Source: a bacterium (GTDB lineage Bacteria > Verrucomicrobiota > Verrucomicrobiia > Limisphaerales > UBA11358). From it: DNA of 64,000 bases. The notes below the pieces were generated by a model, which saw only the letters and a list, made by a program, of their open reading frames with translations, was not told the origin of the DNA and ran no database searches. Where the stretch lies: the NCBI GenBank assembly GCA_021780905.1, contig JAJXXW010000050.1, forward strand, positions 1 to 64,000. Reading direction: 5' to 3'. Made by a program: the position numbers and the translations under genes. Each line of letters starts with the position of its first letter. Positions within the stretch are counted from its first letter, which is position 1. Positions 1 through 9,995 of this stretch are shown piece after piece.

Positions 1-232
1 GCAGTTCTCGACAGTCTGTGGTCGCAGCAGCGGTGAGTGGCGTTTTCATTGGGCTCAGTGTTTTCATGCCTTCTGACCCGCTCACCGCTTCTTTGTTCAA
101 TCCCACTATGAAATATCCGGGATAGGCGTGCTTAAAATTGAACGGCGGGGCGAGGTAGATGAGGTCAACGGATTCATCTTGGATGTACTCGCGGAGCACA
201 TGGAGGTTGTCGCCGCAATAAAGCTGGTTCAT
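1..232 (-). pseudogene. DNA methyltransferase 5' fragment (truncated)
   Basis: Reading leftwards from an ATG at 232, the first 35 or so residues match the N-terminus of site-specific N4/N6 adenine or cytosine DNA methyltransferases: a YCGDN-type SAM-binding start, then ESVDLIYL and a motif IV. That motif is APPF instead of the catalytic DPPF/DPPY, so the key acidic residue is missing. After PPFNF the similarity stops and an unrelated frame stays open to the window edge. I read this as a decayed, recombined fragment, not a working gene. The part beyond base 1 is not visible. 233-318 holds nothing I recognise. Confidence 0.5.
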
Positions 233-318
233 CCCATTCGCGGGATTAGAGAACTCCGGCGACGGCGTCAATTAAGTGGTGGCAAGTGTGCTGCGCCGTC
301 CTGCCCAGAAATCAGGTG

Positions 319-1914
319 TCAGGGTTTGAGGCCGAGCTTCGGTTCCAGCGCCTTGAGCCGGTCGTCAAGGTCCTCCCGGCCGGGATAGTCCGGGGCTTCG
401 GCAATCAGCGCGCGGTAATTCGCCATCGCCTCGGCCACGCGGCCCTGGGCGGCCAGCTTTTCGCCGAGCGTGAGCCGGAGCCGGATTCGTTGCTGCGGCG
501 AGGGTTTCAGTTGCAAGGCGGTTTGCCAGGCGGCAATGGCGGAACTGGGTTTGCCGGCGGCCTCATAAAGATTGGCGAGTTTCTCGTTCAGCACGGCGCT
601 GTGCTCGGTGATCGGCAGGTTGGCCAGGAAGGCGAGCAACGGCGGGGCGCGCAGGCCGTGGGCGAGGTCCAGGCAAACCAGCCGGTCAAACGACCATTCG
701 AGCAGCGGATTTTGGGTGCGCGTCAGGAGCGCGTGCAATTCCGCCGGCGATTTTTTGAACGGCCGATACAACGGGTCGCCGATGACGGTGGTCTGCCAGG
801 ACAGGGCGGGTTGCGCCGCCCAGGCGGCTGCGCCAAAGGTGCTGCCATTGCCGAGCGCCTCCAGGAAAAAAGCGATGTTCGGGGTCAGTTGCAAATAGGG
901 TTCATAGACGCAGCCCATCGTGCAGGTCGCGCCCTTGGCCAGCAGCGGGCCGCACCAGTGGGCCGTCGTGGTGCGGAGCGATTCGGCGCTGAAGGAATGG
1001 AGATGATACGCAAACGCACCGGGCATGAACTCCATTTTCGAGGCCGTGAACGGGCCGCAGGGATCGGCGGCATACCAGCCGCAATAAATCCCAATGTGGC
1101 TCATGGGAAAGGAGGTGGGCAGGGTGGCCTCGTGGTTGTCCGTCTCGACTTCAAAACCGAGCTGCCGGCTGATTTCCGCGCCGGCCAGCATCCAGAGGTC
1201 GCCGAGATAATAGCTGCTGTTGGTGGCCAGCCCGCGCGCGTCAAAATAGGCGCGGCCCCACAGCCCGGTGTCTTCTGCTTCAAGGGCCTTGTCCACGAGA
1301 TGCGTGGCGATTTCCGGCGTCGGACCGTCAAGCCGGGAGACGAGCAGGATGCCGTTCGTGCAGTTCAGTTGCGCTTGGTTGGTGCATAGATAAAACGGAT
1401 TGGCGAGGGGCCCGGTCAGGGGGATTTTCATTTTCACTTCCGGCAGCCAGGCCAGTTCCGAATCCACGGACGCCTCGTTGCGGCGGAATTTGGATTGCGC
1501 CACCTTCGCTTCAAATTCGTCCAGGAGCGACACCGGCGCGATGCGCAGCGGCACGCCGTAGCACAGGACGGCGTAGCGGATTTTCGATTGCACCACGCGC
1601 GTGACCGTCAGCTCCGGCCGGCCGTTGGTGGCCGGCGTGGTGGCCTCGCCGAATTTCCACAGCCGGGCGGCCGCCAGCCGTTCGGCGAGCGGCTTCTGAA
1701 AAAAATCCGTGAAATCCGCGCGCGAAATGGTTTCGTTGGTGGTCAGGCCGAAACCAAAAACCTGCCGCGCCGGCACCTGCCGCGCCGACGCGTAATGCTC
1801 GGCGACGGCCTTGGACTCGGGCATCGCCGAATTGTAAATGACCACGACTTCGTCGCCGCCGGCGTGGGCCAGCAGCGGCGCGAGCAGCCACAGGGCGAAG
1901 GGCAAAATTCTCAT
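319..1914 (-). CDS. TIGR03790 family secreted protein
   Basis: A 531-residue protein that starts with a signal peptide (MRILPFALWLLAPLLAHA) when the ATG at 1914 is used. The frame is open further upstream, but that part overlaps the GH5 gene. After the signal comes VVVIYNSAMPESKAVAEHY and an RQVPARQVFGF segment, which is the start typical of TIGR03790, a family of unknown function common in Verrucomicrobiota and Planctomycetes. The last ~100 residues look like two TPR units. It follows the GH5 gene by 32 bases and probably shares its transcript. Function unknown; family assignment fairly sure. Confidence 0.75.
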   Translation of the reverse strand: MRILPFALWLLAPLLAHAGGDEVVVIYNSAMPESKAVAEHYASARQVPARQVFGFGLTTNETISRADFTDFFQKPLAERLAAARLWKFGEATTPATNGRPELTVTRVVQSKIRYAVLCYGVPLRIAPVSLLDEFEAKVAQSKFRRNEASVDSELAWLPEVKMKIPLTGPLANPFYLCTNQAQLNCTNGILLVSRLDGPTPEIATHLVDKALEAEDTGLWGRAYFDARGLATNSSYYLGDLWMLAGAEISRQLGFEVETDNHEATLPTSFPMSHIGIYCGWYAADPCGPFTASKMEFMPGAFAYHLHSFSAESLRTTTAHWCGPLLAKGATCTMGCVYEPYLQLTPNIAFFLEALGNGSTFGAAAWAAQPALSWQTTVIGDPLYRPFKKSPAELHALLTRTQNPLLEWSFDRLVCLDLAHGLRAPPLLAFLANLPITEHSAVLNEKLANLYEAAGKPSSAIAAWQTALQLKPSPQQRIRLRLTLGEKLAAQGRVAEAMANYRALIAEAPDYPGREDLDDRLKALEPKLGLKP

Positions 1915-1946
1915 CGCGACATTTGACCGCCGAAGGTGTTCCGGGT

Positions 1947-3113
1947 TCATTTTGTTTTGCCAAAGAGAGCCGCGTGCATCCCGGGCAGTGCGCGGTTTGC
2001 CACCGGGTCCCAGTAGCGAAAGCCGGCGCTCCAGTCCCAGATGCACCAGCCGATGCTGTTGTTTTCGCACGCGCGGCGGACGGCGGAATAATAATTTGCC
2101 CGTGACGCCGGGTCGGCCTTGGTGTAGGCGCCAAATTCGCCGAGGTGAACCGGCCGGCCATAATAATCCGACCACGCGCGGGCGGATTTTAATTTGCCGG
2201 TGAACGCCAGCGGACCGTTGGGATTCTCGTCCGCCGGCAGCGTGTTGTATTTTTTGATCCAATCCAGCACCCACGGCTTGAGGTTGAGCCGGGCATCCGG
2301 CACGAACGGTTGCGCCGGTGGACCGGGGAAAACGATGCCGGTCGGTTTGACGTCCGGGCCGGCCCACGTCGCGCCTTGGTGCGTGAAATAAAACGGCTCG
2401 TAACAATGCACCGAGACAATCACGTTGTCGTCCGGCGGCAGCACCAGATTTTTCAATTCGTCCATGTTGCCCCAGTGTCCCGGCTCCACAAAAATCGTCC
2501 GCCGCGGATTGGTCTGGCGGATTTCGGCGATGGCGCGGGCGTAAATCGGATTCATCAACGCCGTCGTGGCCTGGTTGTGCGGCTCGTTGTCGAGTTCAAA
2601 CGCCAGCGGGTTCGGGAAAGCTTGGTAATGCACCGCGACCTGCCGCCAGATTTTCAAAAACTCCTCCGTGGTGCCCGCCGGATCGCGGTCCAGTTCGTCG
2701 AAATGATGGATGTTGATCATCACCGCCAGATGTTGGTCCAGCGCGTTGGTCACGACAAAGTCCGCGCGCGCAAAAATCGCCGGTGACAGCTTGAAGTCCG
2801 GTGCCGGCCCGGCGTAATGGTGCCAGCCGACCGGCACGCGCACATGGTCGAAGCCCTCGCGTCGCATCGCCGCAAATTCCCCGGCGGCAACGGTGACGCC
2901 CCAGTTTTGGCCCGGCGGGGCTTCCAGATAATTGCCGAGGTTGACGCCGTGCAAAAACAATCGAGCCGAGCGATACGCCGGTGAATCGTGGTTGGTCAGC
3001 GGCTGCATGGCCGGCGGGTTTGCCGGCTTGAATCGGACGTCTTCCGCCGGTTGCGCGCGGCTGGAGACAAACGCCAGCGCCAGGATCAGGCGGATTTTTC
3101 GGAAGTCATTCAT
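1947..3113 (-). CDS. glycoside hydrolase family 5, secreted
   Basis: 388 residues with an N-terminal signal-like segment ([20 protein letters not shown]). The body is a cellulase-type (GH5) TIM barrel: [11 protein letters not shown] near the start, HVRVPVGW on strand 3, the acid/base glutamate E177 in ELDNEPH, and the nucleophile E326 in HLGEFGAY. The two glutamates are 149 residues apart, normal for GH5. The family cleaves beta-1,4 glucans or mannans; substrate cannot be read from the sequence. Its ATG overlaps the stop of the upstream hydrolase gene by 8 bases, which suggests translational coupling. Confidence 0.85.
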   Translation of the reverse strand: MNDFRKIRLILALAFVSSRAQPAEDVRFKPANPPAMQPLTNHDSPAYRSARLFLHGVNLGNYLEAPPGQNWGVTVAAGEFAAMRREGFDHVRVPVGWHHYAGPAPDFKLSPAIFARADFVVTNALDQHLAVMINIHHFDELDRDPAGTTEEFLKIWRQVAVHYQAFPNPLAFELDNEPHNQATTALMNPIYARAIAEIRQTNPRRTIFVEPGHWGNMDELKNLVLPPDDNVIVSVHCYEPFYFTHQGATWAGPDVKPTGIVFPGPPAQPFVPDARLNLKPWVLDWIKKYNTLPADENPNGPLAFTGKLKSARAWSDYYGRPVHLGEFGAYTKADPASRANYYSAVRRACENNSIGWCIWDWSAGFRYWDPVANRALPGMHAALFGKTK

Positions 3114-3894
3114 GGCTGGCCACCTTCAGTCCGTCCCACGCCAGCGTGATACCCGCCGGCAGTTCCGCCTGCGATTTGTCATGGTCGTAATCGTGCGTGA
3201 GATGGGTGAAATAGGTCCGACCGGCGTTGATGCGCCGCGCGGCGGTCAGCGCCTCGTCGAGGCACATGTGCGTCGGATGCGGCCGGTGGCGCAGCGCGTC
3301 CAGCACGGCGATTTCCACGCCGCGAATCTGTTCCATCACGGCGTCGGGAATTTCTTTGCAATCGCTCAAATACGCCAGCCGCTTGCGGCCCCTTTGCTCG
3401 AACAGAAAACCCGTGGTGGTCGTGCGCCCGTGCGGCAGATCGAAGGGCGAGATTTTCAGGTCGCCAATTTCAAACGGACCGGTGATGACACGTTCCTCCG
3501 GCATGAAATAACCCTTCGGCCACGGGCCTTGATGGAAGGCGTAAAGGAAAACCCGGCGCAAATGCACCATCGTCTCCTCGCTCGCGTAAATCGGCAGCGT
3601 CGTTCCGCCGCGCAAATCGCAGAACCGCCGGCAGTCGTCCATGCCGAGGATGTGGTCGGCGTGCGCGTGCGTGACTAGCACCGCGTCGAGGTGTCTGATA
3701 TTTTCGCGCAGACATTGGATGCGAAAATCCGGCGGCGTATCCACGACCAGTTTTACTTTGTCCGTGGCGACATAAATCGCCGGGCGCGTGCGCCAGTTCT
3801 TCGGGTTGGCGAGAAACTCCGGCGGATAATCCAGGCCGATCAGCGGCACCCCCTGCGAGGTGCCGCTGCCGAGAAATGTAAATTCAAACGCCAT
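3106..3894 (-). CDS. metallo-beta-lactamase-fold hydrolase (PhnP-like)
   Basis: 262 residues from the ATG at 3894. The N-terminus [16 protein letters not shown] is characteristic of PhnP/RNase Z-like metallo-beta-lactamase-fold phosphodiesterases, and the metal-binding HAHADH motif ([13 protein letters not shown]) is intact. A later [12 protein letters not shown] segment supplies further histidines. The family cleaves cyclic phosphodiesters or processes RNA; the specific substrate is not known here. No phosphonate (phn) genes are nearby, so a role in C-P lyase metabolism is unlikely. It is the first gene of a three-gene minus-strand unit with GH5 and TIGR03790, and is divergent from recN. Confidence 0.8.
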   Translation of the reverse strand: MAFEFTFLGSGTSQGVPLIGLDYPPEFLANPKNWRTRPAIYVATDKVKLVVDTPPDFRIQCLRENIRHLDAVLVTHAHADHILGMDDCRRFCDLRGGTTLPIYASEETMVHLRRVFLYAFHQGPWPKGYFMPEERVITGPFEIGDLKISPFDLPHGRTTTTGFLFEQRGRKRLAYLSDCKEIPDAVMEQIRGVEIAVLDALRHRPHPTHMCLDEALTAARRINAGRTYFTHLTHDYDHDKSQAELPAGITLAWDGLKVASHE

Positions 3895-3922
3895 ATGATG
3901 GAAATTAGCAAAAGCCGCGGCG

Positions 3923-4020
3923 CACGCAAAGGCGCAAAGGCCCAAAGTGAAATTTCTTTGCGCCGGCGGCACCTGGGTGAGATTTTTTTTGCATCTGTGC
4001 CCATCTGTGTTTATCTGTGG
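3923..4020. repeat. dispersed intergenic repeat copies (GCAAAGGC and CTGTG types)
   Basis: The gap between the hydrolase and recN contains two short repeat types. At 3923-3946 the unit GCAAAGG is repeated about three times with 8-9 base spacing. At 3992-4020 the unit ATCTGTG is repeated three times with 10-base spacing. Relatives of the first type recur in other gaps of this window (45611-45631, 52531-52606, 54803-54868). They are not part of a gene here and their role is unknown. Confidence 0.6.
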
Positions 4021-4033
4021 CCCGACATTGGCC

Positions 4034-5689
4034 ATGCTGACGACCCTGCGCATCAAAAACCTCGCCCTCGTGAGCGATCTCACGCTGGAACTCCAGCCCG
4101 GTTGCAACGTCATCACCGGCGAAACCGGCGCGGGCAAGTCCATCATTATCGGCGCGCTGAATTTGGTTTTGGGCGACCGCGCCGACCGCACTTTGATTCG
4201 CAGCGGTGAAGAAAGTTGCGCGGTCGAGGCTGTCTTCGACACCCGAAAACTCCGCGCGCCGCTGAAAAGCTTTCTGGACGAGAACGGCCTGGAACCAGGC
4301 GACGATCATCAGCTCGTGCTAAAACGCGCGTTCACCAGCGCCGGTGCCAACCGGCAGTTCATCAACGGTTCGCCCACCACGCTGGCCACCCTCGCCACCC
4401 TCGGCGAATGGCTGGTGGATATGCATGGCCCACACGACCACCAGTCGCTGCTGCACGCGGGCAAGCAGCTTTTGATCCTCGACGCGTTCGGCGGCCTGGA
4501 AAAGTTGCGGGAAGAATTTGGCGAACTCGTCCGCCGCCGCGCCGCCTTGGAAAATGAACAGTCCGCGCTGATCGTGGACGAAAAAACTTACGCGCAGCAG
4601 TTGGACTTGCTGCGTTTCCAGGTTCAGGAAATTTCCGCCGCGCGCCTGCAAGCCGATGAAGACAAATCTGTCGAGGAAGAATTCAACCGCGCCAGCAACG
4701 CGGCAAAGTTGTTGCAACTCAGCCGGGCCGCGCTCGACGCGTTGAGCGAAAGTGAAAATGCGCTGCTCACGCAGTCCGGCGTCATCGGCCGGGCGCTGGC
4801 CGAATTGCAGCGCGTGGACGCCGGCGCAGGAAGTCTCGTCACGTTGCACGCGCAGGCGAGCGAGACGTTGTGCGAATTGCAGAGCGAGCTTTCGCGCTAT
4901 GCCGACAAGGTGGACGTGGACCCGGCACGGCTCGCGGAATTGGAAGAGCGGCTCAATCTCATCCACACGCTCAAGCGCAAATACGGCGCGACGCTGGCGG
5001 AAGTCATCGTATTCGGCGACGAGGCGAAAACTAAATTGCAGGCGCTCGAAAGCCGCGACGCCGAGCTGGCGCGACTCAACGCGGCGTTGGAAAAACTGGA
5101 TGCAGAAATCCAAGCCGCCGGCAAAAAGCTTTCTGCCGCGCGCAAAAAAGTCATTCCCCAGCTCGCCAAAGCCGTCGGCAAACAGCTTGATGATTTGGGG
5201 TTCAAGCAAAGCAAGTTTGACGTGGCGATTGCCGCCGCCGCGCCGCCTTCCGCTTCCGGCTCCGACGACATTGAGTTTCAGTTCGCGCCGAATCCGGGCG
5301 AGCCGGCCAAGCCGCTGCGGGCGATTGCGTCGTCCGGCGAAATGGCGCGCGTGATGCTGGCGCTGAAAACCGTGCTGGCGGCGGAAGACGAGATTCCGGT
5401 TTTGGTGTTCGACGAAGTGGATGCGAACGTCGGTGGCGAAACGGCCAACGCCGTGGGCGAGAAGATGAAACAGATCGCCGCCAAGCGTCAGGTGTTTTGT
5501 ATCACGCATCTGCCGCAAGTTGCCGCTCCGGCAGACGCGCATTACGTCGTGACCAAGCTGGTGAAAAATGGCCGCACGATTTCCGAGATCGCGTTGCTGG
5601 ACAAAAAATCGCGCGTGACCGAGCTGGCGCGGATGCTCGGCGGCCAGACGGACGCCGCGCGCAAACACGCGGAGGCGCTGCTGAAATGA
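4034..5689 (+). CDS. recN: DNA repair protein RecN
   Basis: 551 residues from the ATG at 4034. The frame is open upstream, but the family starts at [13 protein letters not shown]. Walker A is GETGAGKS (about residues 35-42). The middle ~300 residues are a coiled coil, rich in Ala/Leu/Glu. The C-terminal ATPase part has the signature [13 protein letters not shown] and Walker [14 protein letters not shown], then the ITHLPQVAA switch. Length matches RecN (~550). RecN is an SMC-like ATPase acting in double-strand break repair. No SOS box was found in the upstream gap, which is occupied by short repeats. Confidence 0.95.
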   Translation: MLTTLRIKNLALVSDLTLELQPGCNVITGETGAGKSIIIGALNLVLGDRADRTLIRSGEESCAVEAVFDTRKLRAPLKSFLDENGLEPGDDHQLVLKRAFTSAGANRQFINGSPTTLATLATLGEWLVDMHGPHDHQSLLHAGKQLLILDAFGGLEKLREEFGELVRRRAALENEQSALIVDEKTYAQQLDLLRFQVQEISAARLQADEDKSVEEEFNRASNAAKLLQLSRAALDALSESENALLTQSGVIGRALAELQRVDAGAGSLVTLHAQASETLCELQSELSRYADKVDVDPARLAELEERLNLIHTLKRKYGATLAEVIVFGDEAKTKLQALESRDAELARLNAALEKLDAEIQAAGKKLSAARKKVIPQLAKAVGKQLDDLGFKQSKFDVAIAAAAPPSASGSDDIEFQFAPNPGEPAKPLRAIASSGEMARVMLALKTVLAAEDEIPVLVFDEVDANVGGETANAVGEKMKQIAAKRQVFCITHLPQVAAPADAHYVVTKLVKNGRTISEIALLDKKSRVTELARMLGGQTDAARKHAEALLK

Positions 5690-5747
5690 TTTTTGGCTTT
5701 TCCCGACGGCCCGATGCTGCGACTGTAATGATACAACCCAATCTTTT

Positions 5748-6323
5748 ATGACAAACATTTCCTTCCCGTTCACCGAAGAAAAAATCCGTGCGCTGAAAGT
5801 CGGGGACGAGGTGCTGATTTCCGGCGTCGTGTTCACCGGGCGCGACGCGGTGCACAAGTATTTGCACGAAGGCGGCAAGCTGCCGGCGGGCGTGAGTCTG
5901 CGCGATGGCATCATGTATCATTGCGGCCCGGTGATGATGCCGCAGCCGGACGGCACCTTCAAATGCACCGCCGCCGGCCCGACGACCTCCATCCGCGAGG
6001 AGCCGTATCAATGGCAGGTGATTCGCGATTTCGGCCTGCGCGGCGTCATTGGCAAGGGCGGCATGGGCGCGAAGACGCAGGCGGCGTGCCAGGAATATGG
6101 CTGTGTCTATCTGCACGCCATCGGCGGTGCGGCGCAGGTGCTGGCCGACTGCGTGAAAAAAATCCGCAACGTTTATTTCAAGGAGGAGTTTGGTTCGCCG
6201 GAGGCGATCTGGGAACTGGACGTGGCGGAGTTTCCCGCCGTGGTGACGATTAATGCGCACGGTCGTTCGCTGCACGAGGAAATTTTTGCGAAGAGCCAGG
6301 CGGCGCTGGCGGCGCGGCTCTGA
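5748..6323 (+). CDS. fumarate hydratase class I, beta-type (C-terminal) protein
   Basis: 191 residues matching the beta subunit or C-terminal domain of Fe-S class I fumarase/tartrate dehydratase. Landmarks are VLISGVVFTGRDAVHKYL, YHCGPVM, CTAAGPTTSIR, the GKGGMG loop, and the AIGGAAQVLAD segment. The Fe-S cluster cysteines of this enzyme lie on the alpha part, which is not next door; it may be elsewhere in the genome. Alone, this protein cannot be called a complete fumarase. It follows recN by 58 bases on the same strand. Confidence 0.85.
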   Translation: MTNISFPFTEEKIRALKVGDEVLISGVVFTGRDAVHKYLHEGGKLPAGVSLRDGIMYHCGPVMMPQPDGTFKCTAAGPTTSIREEPYQWQVIRDFGLRGVIGKGGMGAKTQAACQEYGCVYLHAIGGAAQVLADCVKKIRNVYFKEEFGSPEAIWELDVAEFPAVVTINAHGRSLHEEIFAKSQAALAARL

Positions 6324-6324
6324 T

Positions 6325-6376
6325 GGCAGGGCTGACCCGCCGGTCAGCCGAGGCAGCGCAGCAGCGCCGCCCTGCC
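6325..6376. repeat. palindromic repeat / possible bidirectional terminator
   Basis: Between the convergent fumarase-type gene and lplA. An inner perfect hairpin, GGCTGACC (6330-6337) with GGTCAGCC (6342-6349), sits inside an outer pairing of GGCAGG (6325-6330) with CCTGCC (6371-6376). It resembles REP-type elements and may end transcripts from both sides, but it lacks a clear T-tract. Confidence 0.5.
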
Positions 6377-6379
6377 GAT

Positions 6380-7141
6380 TCAGAATTTGAAATTCCACTC
6401 GCGCGCCGAGTATTTTTCTTTTGCAAGCTTGGAGATTTCTTCCAGCGGCGGATTTTTTAATTCCTCGGTTGCGTTCCATTCCTTCGCGAGCGCGGCTTTG
6501 ACGGCGGCGGCGGGCAGATTCAGGTTCGTCACAAATTCTTCATGCGGCCGGCGGGCGCGATAATCGGGCTGGAGCAACGGCATCAGCAGCAGTTCGCCGA
6601 TCAAGTTCAAATCGCAGTCGAGCAGCAGCGTGCCGTGAAAGAGCAGGAAGTTTTTCCGGCGGCGCTGCGAGTTGCCGGCGAATTTCACGTCGCCGAGGCA
6701 GAGGTCGGTGTGGCCGCGCACGCTGATGGTTGGGCGGGCAGTCCTCTGCCCGCCGCCCGGCGCGCACAGAGTGACGCGCCCTACCGCTTCAATGGCCGCC
6801 CGGTTTTTCTCCATGATGAACTGGTTCGCCGTCGTGATGTTTCGCGTCGGCGCATTTTCATCAATCCGCAAAATCAAACTGTAATTTAGTCCGCCGGACA
6901 TCTGGACGACCGTGCCGCCGCCGGAGCAGCGGCGGAAAATCGGGACGCCATTTTTCTCGCACGCGGCGATGTTCACTTCCGTCGCCACCTTGTTGGCGTA
7001 GCCGACGACGACAAAGGTTTCACGCGGTTCCCAGAACACCAGTGTTTCCTCTCCGGCACCGCTTTCACCCGAATTCAAAAGCGCCTCGTCCGCCGCAAGT
7101 TGTGTGGCGGGCGGCAGGGGGGGCAGGTCGAGGCGTTTCAT
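6380..7141 (-). CDS. lplA: lipoate-protein ligase A family protein
   Basis: 253 residues from the ATG at 7141. The biotin/lipoate ligase motif RRCSGGGTV, the segment DVKFAGNSQRRRKNFLLFHGTLL and the family order of blocks are all present. These enzymes attach lipoate (or octanoate) to the E2 and H proteins. The gene is divergent from the pyruvate dehydrogenase E1 gene with only 48 bases between them, a functional match since E2 needs lipoyl groups. Odd point: residues from about 121 to 137 (APGGGQRTARPT) are encoded by a palindromic repeat at 6732-6785 that stays in frame between two conserved blocks. Activity is probable but not certain. Confidence 0.85.
   Translation of the reverse strand: MKRLDLPPLPPATQLAADEALLNSGESGAGEETLVFWEPRETFVVVGYANKVATEVNIAACEKNGVPIFRRCSGGGTVVQMSGGLNYSLILRIDENAPTRNITTANQFIMEKNRAAIEAVGRVTLCAPGGGQRTARPTISVRGHTDLCLGDVKFAGNSQRRRKNFLLFHGTLLLDCDLNLIGELLLMPLLQPDYRARRPHEEFVTNLNLPAAAVKAALAKEWNATEELKNPPLEEISKLAKEKYSAREWNFKF
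6732..6785. repeat. REP-like palindromic element inside lplA
   Basis: Two hairpins in tandem: GGCGGGCAG (6733-6741) pairs with CTGCCCGCC (6746-6754) over a 4-base loop, and GGCGCG (6759-6764) pairs with CGCGCC (6775-6780). The element lies within the lplA reading frame and is translated, giving a Gly/Arg-rich stretch not expected in the family. Confidence 0.65.
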
Positions 7142-7189
7142 TTGATGGCTTTGATTTCGCTGGCGACACGGAGACAAATTCGATTTAAT

Positions 7190-9922
7190 ATGGCAGTGTC
7201 GTTTTCGTGTTCACAAAACGAGCTTAACGAAGTGAAAGCATCCAAAAAAGAAATTTACGGGTCCCGCACCGGTGGTTCTGACGCCAACGGCGACAAATGG
7301 TCAAAGTCCATGCAGTCAGTTTTTGAGCTGGCCCTGGAAAACCAAGGGCCGGAGCGGACGGCGCAACTGCTGGAAAAACTGGCCACGCAACTGCGCGCGG
7401 AGCCGCGTCCGACCGCCGGCCTGACGACGCCCTACGTCAACACCATCCCGCCGGAACTGCAGCCGGAATATCCCGGCGACCGCGCCATCGAGCGGCGCAT
7501 CAAGAGCATGATGCGCTGGAACGCAATGGCGATGGTGGTCAAGGCGAACTCCAACACGAACGTCGGCGGCCACATCGCGTCGTTCGCTTCGTCAGCGACG
7601 TTTTATGAAGTGGCGCAGAATCATTTTTTCCGCGGGCGCACGGAGGAGTTTCCGGGCGACCAGGTTTATTTTCAGGGGCACGCCGCGCCGGGCATGTATG
7701 CGCGCGCTTATCTCGAAGGCCGGCTGGACGAGTCGCATCTGCAAAATTTCCGGCAGGAGCTTGCGCCGGGCGGTGGCCTGTCGTCGTATCCGCACCCGTA
7801 TTTGATGCCAGATTTCTGGCAGTTCCCGACGGTCTCGATGGGCTTGGGTCCGATCATGTCGCTGTATCAGGCGCGGTTCAACCGCTACCTGCGGGCGCGT
7901 GGTTTGGTGAACTGGAAGACGGAGCCACGCGTCTGGGCGTTTCTTGGTGACGGCGAATCGGATGAACCCGAATCGCTGGGCGCCATCACGCTCGCGGCGC
8001 GCGAGAACCTCGACAACCTCACCTGGGTGGTGAATTGCAATTTGCAGCGGCTCGACGGGCCGGTGCGCGGCAATGGAAAAATCATCCAGGAGTTGGAAGG
8101 CCTGTTCCGGGGCGCGGGCTGGAACGTCATCAAGGTCATTTGGGGCACCGAGTGGGACGACATCATCAAGCGCGACAAATCCGGCCTGTTGCTCAAGCGC
8201 ATGGAGGAATGCTGCGACGGTGATTATCAGAAATACATCGTCGAGCCGGGCAGCTACACGCGGAAACATTTCTTCGGCAAGTATCCGCAGTTGCTTGAAC
8301 TGGTGACGCATTTGACCGACGAGCAGATTTCAAAACTGCTGCGCGGCGGTCATGACGTGCGCAAAATGTATGCGGCTTACCAGGCGGCGACGGAACACAC
8401 GGGTCAGCCGACGGTGATCCTTGCGAAGACCGTCAAAGGCTACGGTCTTGGCGAGGCGGGCGAAGGCAAAAACATTTCGCACCAGCAGAAAAAGATGAAC
8501 GAGAAGGAACTGCGCGAGTTCCGCAAGCGGTTCAACATTCCCATCAGCGACGATATCATCGCCGACATGCCGTTTTTCCGTCCGCCGGCAGACAGCCCGG
8601 AGACGAGGTATTTGCTGGAACGGCGGAAGGCGCTGGGCGGCTTTGTGCCGGCGCGGGTGGTCAAGCCGATGCCGATCGAGGTGCCGAAGCTGGATCATTT
8701 TGCCGAACTGACCAAAGGCTCCGCGCGCGAAGCCTCGACCACCATGGTCTTTGGCCGGTTGTTGAGCCTGATGCTCCAGCACAAAGGCTTGAACAAGCAT
8801 CTCGTCCCGATCATCCCTGACGAGGCGCGGACGTTTGGCCTGGACACGCTCTTCCGCGAGATCGGAATTTATTCGCCGAAAGGCCAGCTCTACGAACCGG
8901 TGGACAGCAAATCGCTGTCGTATTATCACGAAGCCAAGGACGGCCAGATCCTGGAGGAGGGCATCAGCGAAAGCGGCGCGATGTCGTCGTTCCTCGCCGC
9001 CGGCACGAGCTACGCCTCCCACGGCGTGCCGATGGTGCCGTTTTATATTTACTACTCGATGTTCGGCCCGCAGCGCGTCGGCGATTTGTTCTGGCTCGCG
9101 GGCGACATCCGGGCCAAGGGCTTTTTGCTCGGGGCCACTTCCGGCCGCACGACGTTGAACGGCGAAGGCTTGCAGCATCAGGACGGCCACAGCCTGCTGC
9201 ACGCGAGCACGATTCCCACCTGTCTGGTTTACGATCCGGCGTTTGGATACGAGCTGGCGGTCATCGTCGCCGACGGCCTGCGCCGGATGTATGTCGACCA
9301 GGAGGAGGTTTTCTATTACCTGGCGGTTTACAACGAAAACCACGCCATGCCCGCGATGCCGGCGGATTGCGAGAAAGGCATTTTGAAAGGCCTCTATAAA
9401 TTCAAGCCCGGCGTTGAAGGCAAAAAAATCAAGGCGCACATCCTGGGCAGCGGCTCGATCATGCAGTCTGCGCTCAAGGCGCAGGAAATTCTCGCGGAAA
9501 AATACGGCGTCAGCGCCGATGTCTGGAGCGCGACGAGTTACAAGCTGCTGCGCACCGACGCCATCCGCACGCAGCGCTGGAACATGCTGCATCCCACCTT
9601 GCCGGCGAAGAAGAATTATGTCGAGACGCTGCTCGCGAAAGAGCCGGGGGCCTTCGTCGCCGTCTCCGACAACATCCGCACCGTGCCGGATCAAATCGCG
9701 CCGTGGGTGCCCGGCGGGCTGTTCACGCTCGGCACGGACGGCTTTGGCCGCAGCGACACGCGCGGCCGGCTGCGCCGCTTCTTCGGCGTGGACGCGGAAA
9801 CCACCGTCATTGGCACGCTCTACGCGCTCGCCGAGAAAAAATTGATTGACCGCAAAGTCGTGGCGCAGGCGATCAAGGATTTGGGTGTGGATTCCGAGTT
9901 GATGCAGCCGCAGTTGGTTTGA
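7190..9922 (+). CDS. aceE: pyruvate dehydrogenase E1 component, homodimeric type
   Basis: 910 residues from the ATG at 7190; earlier in-frame starts overlap lplA. It aligns by eye along its length with E. coli AceE (887 residues): YVNTIPPELQPEYPGD, GGHIASFASSATFYEV, SSYPHPYLMPDFWQFPTVS, the ThDP-binding GDGESDEPES (from about residue 253) followed by VVNCNLQRLDGP, IIPDEARTFG, GATSGRTTLNGEGLQHQDGH, and LGTDGFGRSDTR near the end. It decarboxylates pyruvate and passes the acetyl group to lipoyl-E2. E2 and E3 genes are not in the window. Possible lipoylation partner lplA is divergent just upstream. Confidence 0.95.
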   Translation: MAVSFSCSQNELNEVKASKKEIYGSRTGGSDANGDKWSKSMQSVFELALENQGPERTAQLLEKLATQLRAEPRPTAGLTTPYVNTIPPELQPEYPGDRAIERRIKSMMRWNAMAMVVKANSNTNVGGHIASFASSATFYEVAQNHFFRGRTEEFPGDQVYFQGHAAPGMYARAYLEGRLDESHLQNFRQELAPGGGLSSYPHPYLMPDFWQFPTVSMGLGPIMSLYQARFNRYLRARGLVNWKTEPRVWAFLGDGESDEPESLGAITLAARENLDNLTWVVNCNLQRLDGPVRGNGKIIQELEGLFRGAGWNVIKVIWGTEWDDIIKRDKSGLLLKRMEECCDGDYQKYIVEPGSYTRKHFFGKYPQLLELVTHLTDEQISKLLRGGHDVRKMYAAYQAATEHTGQPTVILAKTVKGYGLGEAGEGKNISHQQKKMNEKELREFRKRFNIPISDDIIADMPFFRPPADSPETRYLLERRKALGGFVPARVVKPMPIEVPKLDHFAELTKGSAREASTTMVFGRLLSLMLQHKGLNKHLVPIIPDEARTFGLDTLFREIGIYSPKGQLYEPVDSKSLSYYHEAKDGQILEEGISESGAMSSFLAAGTSYASHGVPMVPFYIYYSMFGPQRVGDLFWLAGDIRAKGFLLGATSGRTTLNGEGLQHQDGHSLLHASTIPTCLVYDPAFGYELAVIVADGLRRMYVDQEEVFYYLAVYNENHAMPAMPADCEKGILKGLYKFKPGVEGKKIKAHILGSGSIMQSALKAQEILAEKYGVSADVWSATSYKLLRTDAIRTQRWNMLHPTLPAKKNYVETLLAKEPGAFVAVSDNIRTVPDQIAPWVPGGLFTLGTDGFGRSDTRGRLRRFFGVDAETTVIGTLYALAEKKLIDRKVVAQAIKDLGVDSELMQPQLV

Positions 9923-9995
9923 GGCTAAACTGCGGCTGGCGGCGGCTTTGAATTGATTTTGTCTGCGCCACTTCTGGCCGGCGGGGAAAATGCGA

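Noticed and set aside
5748..6323. Complete fumarase
   Set aside because: Only the beta-type domain is present; the Fe-S-binding alpha part is missing from the neighbourhood.
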